From: Lachnospiraceae bacterium | GTDB taxonomy: Bacteria > Bacillota > Clostridia > Lachnospirales > Lachnospiraceae | Assembly: GCA_021202575.1 (NCBI GenBank) | Contig: JAJQCU010000103.1 | Span: 3,251 to 9,143 of the forward strand | Reading direction: 5' to 3' | DNA: 5,893 nucleotides | The notes under the pieces: model-generated | What the model was told of the DNA's origin: nothing | Seen by the model: only the letters and a program-made list of their open reading frames with translations | Database searches by the model: none | Shown: positions 1 through 4,904 of the stretch, in pieces | Numbering within the stretch: position 1 is the stretch's first letter | Layout of the letters: each line of letters opens with the position of its first letter | Program-made: the position numbers and the translations under genes

Positions 1-420
1 TTCTGGGAGAGAAATCTGGACTATAATCATGGGACCGGCCATGGAGTCGGCTATCTGTTAAATATTCATGAAGGACCCGCGGGCTTCCACTGGCGGATCC
101 GCGAGGGGGCTTATGAGCCGTTACAGGAGGGCATGGTCATCACGGATGAGCCGGGCATCTATATTGAGGGCTCCCACGGCATCCGCCTGGAGAATGAGGT
201 GCTGGTGCGCAAGGGGGAGAAGAATTCTTACGGGCAGTTTATGTACCTGGAGACGCTGACGCTGATTCCCTTTGATCTGGACGCCATCAATCCGGAGCTG
301 ATGAGTGAGCGGGAGAAGGGCTGGCTGAACGCTTATCACAAGAGGGTGTATGAGACGCTGAGTCCGATGCTGACGGAGGATGAACGGCAGTGGCTGGCCA
401 GGTATACCAGGGAGATTTGA
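1..420 (+). CDS. Xaa-Pro aminopeptidase (M24B), C-terminal part
   Basis: This is a 5'-truncated gene: the frame is open from base 1 and ends at TGA 418-420, leaving 139 residues. The family are cytosolic metallopeptidases that release the N-terminal residue from peptides with proline at position 2. Visible are the pita-bread catalytic signatures: HGTGHGVG at residues 10-17 (His14 as metal ligand by family analogy), His23 in NIHEGP, Glu50 in TDEPGIY and Glu64 in IRLENEV, the last two being the bridging metal ligands. The two Asp ligands would lie upstream, outside the window. Residues from about 77 to the end (YLETLTLIPFDLDAIN through LNAYHKRVYETLSP) match the M24_C tail of the long, three-domain aminopeptidase P class, so the full protein is probably near 600 residues. 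The C-terminus looks intact. An intrinsic terminator lies about 105 bases downstream and the next gene is convergent. Family assignment is firm; the exact peptide substrate is not visible. Confidence 0.95.
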   Translation, partial: FWERNLDYNHGTGHGVGYLLNIHEGPAGFHWRIREGAYEPLQEGMVITDEPGIYIEGSHGIRLENEVLVRKGEKNSYGQFMYLETLTLIPFDLDAINPELMSEREKGWLNAYHKRVYETLSPMLTEDERQWLARYTREI

Positions 421-526
421 TGAGGCTTTCTGCATTGTGAGATGAAAATGATTGTTTTCGTCACGCTGTTTGTTGGCTGCCGGAATATCGGTGGGAGGAT
501 ATAAAATATTTCCACGGGCAATAAGA

Positions 527-564
527 GAAGCCGTCTCGACCATGAGACGGCTTCCTTGATTTTT
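527..564 (+). terminator. Intrinsic terminator between convergent genes
   Basis: A perfect 11-bp inverted repeat (GAAGCCGTCTC at 527-537, GAGACGGCTTC at 544-554) encloses a 6-base loop. It is followed on the plus strand by CTTGATTTTT, a reasonable U-tract, so it should end the aminopeptidase transcript. Read on the minus strand, the stem is preceded by an A-rich run and followed by CTTATTG. It could therefore also stop the convergent mutase transcript, though less efficiently. Confidence 0.8.
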
Positions 565-582
565 CGGTAAGCTGGAATTTTC

Positions 583-625
583 CTGCCTGTGCGGATGCTC
601 CCGGAGCACCCAATCGCACAGGTAG
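583..625. other. Nested hairpin in the convergent gap
   Basis: The outer arms CCTGTGCG (586-593) and CGCACAGG (615-622) are perfectly complementary. On the plus strand they extend outwards to 583/625 with one G-U pair. Between them sits a second small stem, TGCTC (596-600) with GAGCA (604-608). No U-tract follows on either strand, so it is not a standard terminator. It lies 34 bases past the mutase stop codon and may act as a 3'-end stability structure or as part of a double terminator with the 527-554 hairpin. Its role is unknown. Confidence 0.4.
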
Positions 626-658
626 CTTTCCAGGAGGAATAACTAAGGCTCTTAAGCC

Positions 659-2341
659 TTACGCGAGAATGGGCTTCAGCGCCTCCGCCAGCTGATCCTT
701 CTGTGCCTGCGCTTCCGTCACATCCTTGCCCAGAGTCGTGAAGTAGGTCTTGATCTTAGGCTCGGTGCCGGAGGGGCGAACCACGGTGGTGGCGCCGCCT
801 TCCAGAGCGTAAATCAGCACGTTCGCGGCGGGAAGTCCGGTCTCTTCGGGCTTCTGATAATCGGTAACCTTTGTGACCTTATAGCCGCCGATTTCCGCTG
901 GCGGGTTGTCACGCAGCCCTTGCATGATGGAGCTCATCTTGTCCATGCCGGTGAGACCCGGGAACTCAAAGCTGTCCACCTTATTTAAATATCTGCCGTA
1001 CTGAGCGTAAAGCTCCTCCAGATGCTCCTTGATGGAACTGCCGATGGAGCGGTAGTAGGCCGCCATCTCACAGATCAGCATGGAGGCGATGACTGCGTCC
1101 TTGTCGCGGACATATGGGCCTGCCAGGTAGCCGTAGCTCTCCTCGAAGCCGAAGATGAAACGGTCCACCTCGCCTGCCGCTTCCAGACTGGCGATCTGAT
1201 CGCCGATCCACTTGAAGCCGGTCAGGACGTTTCTCATCTCCACGCCGTAGTGAGCGGCTACCGCATCGGCCAAGGGAGTGGAAACAATGGATTTCACAGC
1301 CACAGGGTTCTGGGGCATGGTGCCCTTTTCAATGCGTCCTGCGCAAATATAGTCCAGTAAAAGGACGCCCATCTCATTGCCGCTGACCAGCTCGTAGGAG
1401 CCGTCAGGACATTTCATGGCGATACCCACGCGGTCCGCGTCCGGGTCGGTGGCCAGCATCAGGTCGGCGCCGGTCTGCTCGGCCAGCTTCAGGCCCTGCT
1501 CCAGGGCAGCGTAGATCTCCGGATTGGGATAGCTGCAGGTGGTAAAGTAGCCGTTGGGATACTCCTGATCCGGCACGATAGTGATGTCCTCGATGCCGAT
1601 GTCATTGAGAACCTGGGTGACAGGAACCAGACCGGAGCCGTTTAAGGGACTGTAGACCAGTTTGAGCCCCGCGGTCTTGCAAAGACCCGGACGAACCTGG
1701 CGCGCCTCAATGGCTTCATAGAATGCCTTCTTGCAGTCATCACCCACGAAGCGGATCAGGCCGTTCTCCACGCCCTCGGCGAAAGAGATATATTTCGCTC
1801 CCGTCAGCACATCGGTCTTTAAGATCTCCGCGTAGACGATAGCGGCGGCGTCATCGGTCATCTGGCAGCCGTCCGGGCCGTAGGCCTTGTAGCCGTTGTA
1901 TTTGGCCGGGTTGTGGGATGCGGTTACCATGATACCGGCATTGCACTGATAATAGCGGGTGGCAAAGGAAAGAGCCGGAACGGGCATCAGTGCGTCATAG
2001 ATTCTGACACGGATGCCGTTGGTGGCAAGCACCCCCGCCGCGGTCTTGGCAAAAATATCGCTCTTTAAGCGGCTGTCATAGCTGATGGCAACCAGTTGAT
2101 TGCCGCCCTGGGTCTTTACCCAGTTGGCCAGGCCCTGGGTGGCCTGACGTACCACGTAAATGTTCATACGGTTGGTGCCGGCTCCCAGCACGCCGCGAAG
2201 GCCCGCGGTGCCAAATTTCAGCGCTACCGCAAAGCGATCCTTGATCTCATCGTCATTTCCCGCGATTCTCTGAAGCTCGGGCTTTAAATCCGCGTCCTCG
2301 AGACTGGGGGACAGCGATCGCCTGTAATCATCCTGATACAT
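659..2341 (-). CDS. Phospho-sugar mutase (phosphoglucomutase/phosphomannomutase, alpha-D-phosphohexomutase family)
   Basis: This enzyme interconverts hexose 1- and 6-phosphates through a phosphoserine, linking glycolysis to nucleotide-sugar, glycogen and cell-envelope synthesis in the cytosol. With the start at 2341 it has 560 residues, normal for the long PgcA-like Firmicute class. All four family signatures are present: the phosphoserine loop TASHNP (Ser at about 142), the Mg-binding loop DPDADR (about 299-304), the sugar-specificity loop GFEESYGY (about 398-405) and the C-terminal phosphate-binding loop RPSGTEPK (about 522-529). The N-terminal FGTAGLRG is also typical. A reading frame with a GTG start at 2350 exists, but the GGAG at 2350-2353 lies 8 nt before ATG 2341 and overlaps that GTG, so ATG 2341 is preferred. 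A near-consensus promoter is 63 bases upstream. The gene stands alone and convergent to the aminopeptidase. Glucose versus mannose preference cannot be decided from the sequence, though phosphoglucomutase is the likeliest. Confidence 0.95.
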   Translation of the reverse strand: MYQDDYRRSLSPSLEDADLKPELQRIAGNDDEIKDRFAVALKFGTAGLRGVLGAGTNRMNIYVVRQATQGLANWVKTQGGNQLVAISYDSRLKSDIFAKTAAGVLATNGIRVRIYDALMPVPALSFATRYYQCNAGIMVTASHNPAKYNGYKAYGPDGCQMTDDAAAIVYAEILKTDVLTGAKYISFAEGVENGLIRFVGDDCKKAFYEAIEARQVRPGLCKTAGLKLVYSPLNGSGLVPVTQVLNDIGIEDITIVPDQEYPNGYFTTCSYPNPEIYAALEQGLKLAEQTGADLMLATDPDADRVGIAMKCPDGSYELVSGNEMGVLLLDYICAGRIEKGTMPQNPVAVKSIVSTPLADAVAAHYGVEMRNVLTGFKWIGDQIASLEAAGEVDRFIFGFEESYGYLAGPYVRDKDAVIASMLICEMAAYYRSIGSSIKEHLEELYAQYGRYLNKVDSFEFPGLTGMDKMSSIMQGLRDNPPAEIGGYKVTKVTDYQKPEETGLPAANVLIYALEGGATTVVRPSGTEPKIKTYFTTLGKDVTEAQAQKDQLAEALKPILA

Positions 2342-2349
2342 GTCATACA

Positions 2350-2353
2350 CTCC
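2350..2353 (-). promoter_or_regulatory. Ribosome binding site deciding the mutase start
   Basis: On the minus strand, GGAG in the context TTGGAGTG is separated by 8 nt (TGTATGAC) from ATG 2341. The alternative GTG at 2350 shares bases with this site and could not use it. The site therefore favours the shorter 560-residue product. Confidence 0.7.
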
Positions 2354-2403
2354 AATTCATTATGTAGTAAAAATTTGGACATTATGCCAGATTTTTCCCT
2401 TTC

Positions 2404-2432
2404 ACTATACCGCTTTTTGTGTAGTGTGTCAA
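2404..2432 (-). promoter_or_regulatory. Sigma-70/sigma-A promoter of the mutase gene
   Basis: Read on the minus strand, a perfect -35 TTGACA (2427-2432) and a 5/6 -10 TATAGT (2404-2409) are separated by exactly 17 bases. Transcription should start near 2397, giving a leader of about 55 nt before ATG 2341. The leader shows no obvious terminator or riboswitch. Confidence 0.85.
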
Positions 2433-2450
2433 TGAAAAATGCAACAGATT

Positions 2451-2465
2451 GTATAATGATTATCT
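2451..2465. promoter_or_regulatory. Fur/PerR-box-like palindrome (candidate operator)
   Basis: The core ATAAT-G-ATTAT (2453-2463) is a perfect 5-1-5 palindrome. The 15-mer around it matches 11 of 14 fixed positions of both the Fur-type (TGATAAT-N-ATTATCA) and PerR-type (TTATAAT-N-ATTATAA) 7-1-7 boxes, by eye from remembered consensus sequences. It lies 18 bases upstream of the mutase -35 box. It also contains TATAAT (2452-2457), which could be a plus-strand -10, but no good -35 precedes it. AT-rich spacer DNA produces such matches by chance, so this is tentative. Confidence 0.25.
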
Positions 2466-2578
2466 GTAGTTATTGTAAAAAGAATTATGTCCGCACAGGT
2501 GGGGAAAATACAAAATATGGAAATGATTAAAAAAAGTTTCAGAAAGACGATATAACGACCACATTTAAAAACAGAATG

Positions 2579-2587
2579 TGCTATACT
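2579..2587 (+). promoter_or_regulatory. Extended -10 promoter for the Uma2-family gene
   Basis: TGC followed by TATACT (2582-2587) forms a TGn extended -10 element with a 5/6 hexamer. The -35 region is poor (at best 3/6 with an 18-base spacer), which extended -10 promoters tolerate. AT-rich DNA lies upstream. Transcription would start near 2594, leaving an untranslated leader of about 115 nt before ATG 2709. Confidence 0.55.
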
Positions 2588-2593
2588 TCTTTT

Positions 2594-2708
2594 AAGGGAC
2601 AGGCCTACCCAGAATATCGGTAAAAGATGGAAAGCTTCAACCGGGAAAACCGAACTCTTTGACATGCCGATAAAGAAAAATAAAATGACAACAGACGGAG
2701 GTATATCT
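2594..2708 (+). promoter_or_regulatory. Structured 5' leader of the Uma2-family gene
   Basis: Two pairings compete for the same bases: TCGGT (2617-2621) with ACCGA (2649-2653), or TATCGG (2615-2620) with CCGATA (2667-2672). GGG (2596-2598) can also pair with CCC (2608-2610) around an AGGCCT palindrome. I do not recognise any known riboswitch class here; the cyclic-di-GMP I and II, THF and preQ1 classes were considered and not matched. It may be a post-transcriptional control region or simply a long leader. Confidence 0.3.
2697..2701 (+). promoter_or_regulatory. Ribosome binding site deciding the Uma2 start
   Basis: A perfect GGAGG is placed 7 nt before ATG 2709. The frame is also open to an ATG at 2664, but no Shine-Dalgarno sequence precedes that one, so the 15-residue longer reading is rejected. 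Confidence 0.85.
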
Positions 2709-3506
2709 ATGGACAAAGAAGTTTCAAGGGAAAATGCAATGAACTCATGTGAAAGCATGGAAATGTCAGAAGAAGAGCGGAGCTTTTACGAGGATGCGTT
2801 CACATCCGAAGAAATGGAAGAGGCTACTGATGATGAATCATTATCCGGGAAAAAATATGATTTCCTCTATGAGGAAGCCTTGAAGGAGCTGACCGCCCAG
2901 ATGGTATCAGTGACGGCTCTCCAATATGGCACAAAGGACCAGGGCGAATATACAGTTGAGGACTATTACGCGCTTCCGGATGACCAGCGGGTGGAGCTGA
3001 TCGACGGCTTCTTTTTTGACATGGAAGCGCCGGGCTTTATGCATCAGAGGGCTGTCGGCGAGATTTACAGGCAGATTGCCAATTACATTACGGATCCCCA
3101 GGGAAGCTGTCTGCCCTTTGTGGCGCCGGTGGACGTGCGTCTGGACTGTAACAACCGGACCATGGTGCAGCCGGATGTGGGAATTGTGTGCGACCGGGAC
3201 AAGGTGAAAAGGTGGGGAATCTATGGAGCTCCTGATTTCCTGATTGAGGTGTTGTCTCCGTCCACCCAAATGAAGGACAGGCTGATCAAGAAGTCGAAAT
3301 ATCGGGATGCCGGGGTGAGAGAGTACTGGATGGTGGATCTGCGCAAAAGAAGGGTTCTGGTTTTTGTTTTTGAGTCAGTGATTGACAAGGGAGAACCTGC
3401 CATTTACGGCCTGGGGGATCATATTCCGGTCAGAATTTACGGTGGGGATCTGGCGGTGGACATGAGCGCTATGCTGCCCTGGGCCGGGGAGGAGTATCCG
3501 GAGTAG
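2709..3506 (+). CDS. Uma2-family PD-(D/E)XK nuclease-fold protein with acidic N-terminal extension
   Basis: The 265-residue product has a Uma2 domain from about residue 80 to the end. It opens with YTVEDYYALP (81-90) and RVELIDG (Glu96), continues with MHQRAVGEIYRQI (from 111), the PDV strand (Asp156), FLIEVLSPST (Glu180) and Lys194/195/197, and ends in YRDAGVREYWMVD (198-210). Asp156, Glu180 and a following Lys are the probable PD-(D/E)XK catalytic set, so the core looks intact. Uma2 proteins are widespread, usually about 190 residues, and their biological role is largely undefined; 'restriction endonuclease' is a fold-based label. Here some 75 extra residues precede the domain. The first 56 include 20 Asp/Glu and only 5 Lys/Arg, with no signal peptide or membrane segment, suggesting a disordered or regulatory tail, possibly a DNA mimic or partner-binding segment (inference). 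No methylase or toxin/antitoxin partner is adjacent. The gene is transcribed alone from its own promoter, and no clear terminator follows it. Confidence 0.85.
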   Translation: MDKEVSRENAMNSCESMEMSEEERSFYEDAFTSEEMEEATDDESLSGKKYDFLYEEALKELTAQMVSVTALQYGTKDQGEYTVEDYYALPDDQRVELIDGFFFDMEAPGFMHQRAVGEIYRQIANYITDPQGSCLPFVAPVDVRLDCNNRTMVQPDVGIVCDRDKVKRWGIYGAPDFLIEVLSPSTQMKDRLIKKSKYRDAGVREYWMVDLRKRRVLVFVFESVIDKGEPAIYGLGDHIPVRIYGGDLAVDMSAMLPWAGEEYPE

Positions 3507-3609
3507 GCGACAATGGCAGCACAGGCCTGAATCTTCCGATAGAACAGAATCCACACTGATAGTAAGTAAACAATAGAAAGCAAATATGGTAAAAAAGCGA
3601 AATCAGGGC

Positions 3610-3638
3610 TTGACAGACAGCCAAAGTTCGTGTATACT
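3610..3638 (+). promoter_or_regulatory. Strong sigma-70/sigma-A promoter with no ORF downstream
   Basis: A perfect -35 TTGACA (3610-3615), a 17-base spacer and -10 TATACT (3633-3638, 5/6) are preceded by an A/T-rich stretch (about 3565-3600) that could serve as an UP element. Initiation is expected near 3645. It points away from the Uma2 gene, towards the 3' end of the convergent HAD gene. No start codon with a ribosome binding site follows; the first ATG (3750) is immediately followed by TAA. Confidence 0.75.
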
Positions 3639-3644
3639 TACCAT

Positions 3645-3750
3645 CAGTTAGAGAAAGCTAACCAAATTTCTCCACAACTGTTATAACAAAACAGCATAAA
3701 ACAAATCCTTTCCATAAGGGCGCCTGTATTAACGCGGGCGCCCCTTTCCA
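3645..3750 (+). ncRNA. Candidate small non-coding RNA (about 100 nt)
   Basis: The interval runs from the predicted start of the 3610-3638 promoter to just past a GC-rich hairpin at 3718-3743. It has no plausible ORF. Its 5' part has two mutually exclusive hairpins, GTTAG (3647-3651) with CTAAC (3658-3662), or GAGAAA (3651-3656) with TTTCTC (3667-3672). CTGTT (3678-3682) can pair with AACAG (3690-3694). No motif of 4.5S/SRP RNA, 6S RNA, tmRNA or RNase P RNA was recognised. If termination at the hairpin is inefficient because of the weak U-tract, the transcript may run on to the T6 run at 3774-3779 or into the antisense of the HAD gene. It rests on signals only, with no expression or conservation evidence. 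Confidence 0.35.
3718..3747. terminator. GC-rich terminator-like hairpin
   Basis: GGGCGCC (3718-3724) pairs perfectly with GGCGCCC (3737-3743). On the plus strand the stem extends inwards by three more pairs, two of them G-U, to a 6-base ATTAAC loop. Only CTTT follows on the plus strand, and TTATGG on the minus strand, so the U-tract is weak either way. It could end the candidate small RNA, the minus-strand HAD transcript, or both. The 9-mer CCTTTCCAT is repeated directly on both sides (3707-3715 and 3743-3751). Confidence 0.5.
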
Positions 3751-3831
3751 TGTAACCTCTGATGATACTCCGGTTTTTTGCACGGCATAAGGGCTTTTAG
3801 AGGCTGTGATTCGCACGTGATTCTGGTATCC

Positions 3832-4671
3832 TCAGATCACTCCCAGATGCTGAAACGCGTTGTACAGCCCGTCCTCGTCCACATCCGTGGTCACATAATC
3901 CGCGGCCGCTCTGATTTCCTCCCCGCCGTTGCCCATGGCCACGTTGTAGGCGCAGCACTCAAACATGGACAGGTCGATTTTGGCGTCGCCGAAGGAAACG
4001 GTGTCCTTTACATCGGCGTGCAGGTAGTCCAGCAGCACTTCAATAGCGTGGCGCTTGGTGATGCCCGAAGGTCCCAGGTCTCCGAAGAGGGCAAGCTCCC
4101 CTCTGCCGCCCCAGGTGTTGGCCTCCAGGGTGGGAAATTCCTCTTTGGAATCCAGGTGGTCCTGATAGGAGCTTAAGATAAAGCTGATCTTATTGACGTC
4201 GTCCCGGTACAGATCCTCACCGTGAGCCAGGATAAAGTCGTTTACAATGCCCTGTGCCGTTGCCAGTGCCTGCTCCTGACTGACTCCTTTCCCCTGGGCG
4301 TATTTTGCCATGGTGGAGGGCCCCTGCTCGATCATAAAGTCATTGCAGTACATGCCGCTGTTGGATTCCAGATAGAAGCCCAGGCGGCGGTCGTTGCACC
4401 AGTCCACGATGTGCTTTACCTCCTCCCTTGTCAGTCCCTGATGCATGACCACGGTTTCATGATCCTCCACATAGGCGCCGTTGCCGCCGATCATGCCGTC
4501 CAGCTCGCCCAGATCACGCTGTATGATCTCCGCCTTGGAGCAGCCTGTGCAGATGTAGACCCGGTGGCCGTTGGCACGGGCCCTTTTGACCGTCTCGCGG
4601 GCGGAGTCAGGAAGCTTTCCCTCGTAATTGATGAGGGTGCCGTCCACGTCCAGAAAAATAATTTTGCTCAT
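3832..4671 (-). CDS. HAD-superfamily phosphatase, Cof-type (subfamily IIB)
   Basis: This 279-residue protein is complete and of normal length for Cof-like HAD hydrolases, cytosolic Mg-dependent phosphatases acting on sugar phosphates, flavin/PLP-type cofactors and similar small molecules. Motif I is DVDGT (Asp8 nucleophile, Asp10 acid/base), motif II is the Thr42 of CTG, and motif III is Lys206 in GITKRHAI. Motif IV is FGDAKIDLSMF with Asp229 and Asp233. Motif IV departs from the usual GDGxND (Gly to Ala, Asn to Ile), but both metal-binding acids are kept, so activity is expected. The type-IIB cap fills roughly residues 80-200. ATG 4671 is preceded by AAGGA (4678-4682) at 6 nt. The gene follows the MATE gene on the same strand, but a strong terminator and a separate candidate promoter lie between them, so it is probably its own unit. 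The substrate cannot be named from sequence. Confidence 0.92.
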   Translation of the reverse strand: MSKIIFLDVDGTLINYEGKLPDSARETVKRARANGHRVYICTGCSKAEIIQRDLGELDGMIGGNGAYVEDHETVVMHQGLTREEVKHIVDWCNDRRLGFYLESNSGMYCNDFMIEQGPSTMAKYAQGKGVSQEQALATAQGIVNDFILAHGEDLYRDDVNKISFILSSYQDHLDSKEEFPTLEANTWGGRGELALFGDLGPSGITKRHAIEVLLDYLHADVKDTVSFGDAKIDLSMFECCAYNVAMGNGGEEIRAAADYVTTDVDEDGLYNAFQHLGVI

Positions 4672-4717
4672 CTCATTTCCTTATCGTTCCGCGGCAGATT
4701 TGCGCCTGTACGCATTC

Positions 4718-4732
4718 GCGAAACGATTTCGC
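4718..4732 (-). repeat. Short inverted repeat in the HAD leader
   Basis: GCGAAA (4718-4723) and TTTCGC (4727-4732) are perfect inverted repeats around a 3-base CGA loop, within the predicted 5' leader about 50 bases before the HAD start codon. It directly abuts a second dyad at 4733-4754. It may be an RNA hairpin or part of a regulator-binding site. Confidence 0.35.
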
Positions 4733-4754
4733 TGCATGAAAATTATCCCATGCA
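4733..4754 (-). promoter_or_regulatory. Extended -10 promoter of the HAD gene inside a dyad
   Basis: On the minus strand, TGG then GATAAT (4742-4747) forms a TGn extended -10 with a 5/6 hexamer. No good -35 lies at 17 bases, because that position falls in the MATE terminator stem. The -10 sits in the 10-base gap between inverted TGCATG (4733-4738) and CATGCA (4749-4754), an arrangement compatible with an operator that blocks polymerase. The leader would be about 60 nt. Both promoter and operator are tentative. Confidence 0.4.
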
Positions 4755-4791
4755 ATAAAAATACCTCCCTGTTTCTATTCAAACAGGGAGG
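4751..4791 (-). terminator. Intrinsic terminator of the MATE gene
   Basis: A perfect 11-bp stem, CCTCCCTGTTT (4764-4774) with AAACAGGGAGG (4781-4791), encloses a 6-base loop. Read on the minus strand, it is followed at once by TATTTTTATT, a textbook U-tract. It lies about 115 bases past the MATE stop codon and separates that gene from the HAD gene. Confidence 0.9.
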
Positions 4792-4904
4792 AGGGGATTT
4801 GTCAACAAAAATGTTAAACGCGCTGTCAATATTCATGCCTGCGCCATTTCGTTATGGTTAAGAGATGAATATCAGACAATCTGGTTTGCGTGACCGTCTG
4901 CGGC

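Noticed and set aside
441..462. GAAAA/TTTTC inverted repeat just after the aminopeptidase stop
   Set aside because: The stem is short and A/T-rich, and no U-tract follows it; the 527-564 structure is a far better terminator.
483..492. 10-mer GAATATCGGT repeated at 2612-2621
   Set aside because: It is a single short match with no shared flanks or regular spacing, so probably chance.
121..609. 162-codon minus-strand frame overlapping the aminopeptidase and the terminator
   Set aside because: It runs through the terminator hairpin and antisense to clear M24 motifs, and its product resembles no family I know.
645..660. Small hairpin AAGGCT/AGCCTT at the mutase stop codon
   Set aside because: It has a 6-bp stem with no U-tract on either strand; too weak to call a terminator.
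2429..2758. 109-codon hydrophobic minus-strand frame in the divergent gap
   Set aside because: Hydrophobicity comes from reading A/T-rich spacer in antisense; no ribosome binding site precedes 2758 and the frame overlaps both the Uma2 start and promoter elements.
3499..3540. Possible terminator after the Uma2 gene (CGGA...TCCG with AGGC...GCCT)
   Set aside because: The arms are short, the loop is long and no U-tract follows; not supported as a terminator.
3778..4176. 132-codon plus-strand frame downstream of the orphan promoter
   Set aside because: It has no ribosome binding site and is entirely antisense to the HAD gene over most of its length. It was considered as the target of the 3610-3638 promoter and judged unlikely.
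4800..4829. Two minus-strand TTGACA boxes 24 bases apart
   Set aside because: Neither has a convincing -10 at 16-18 bases; for the downstream one the -10 position falls in the MATE terminator loop with only 4/6 matches.
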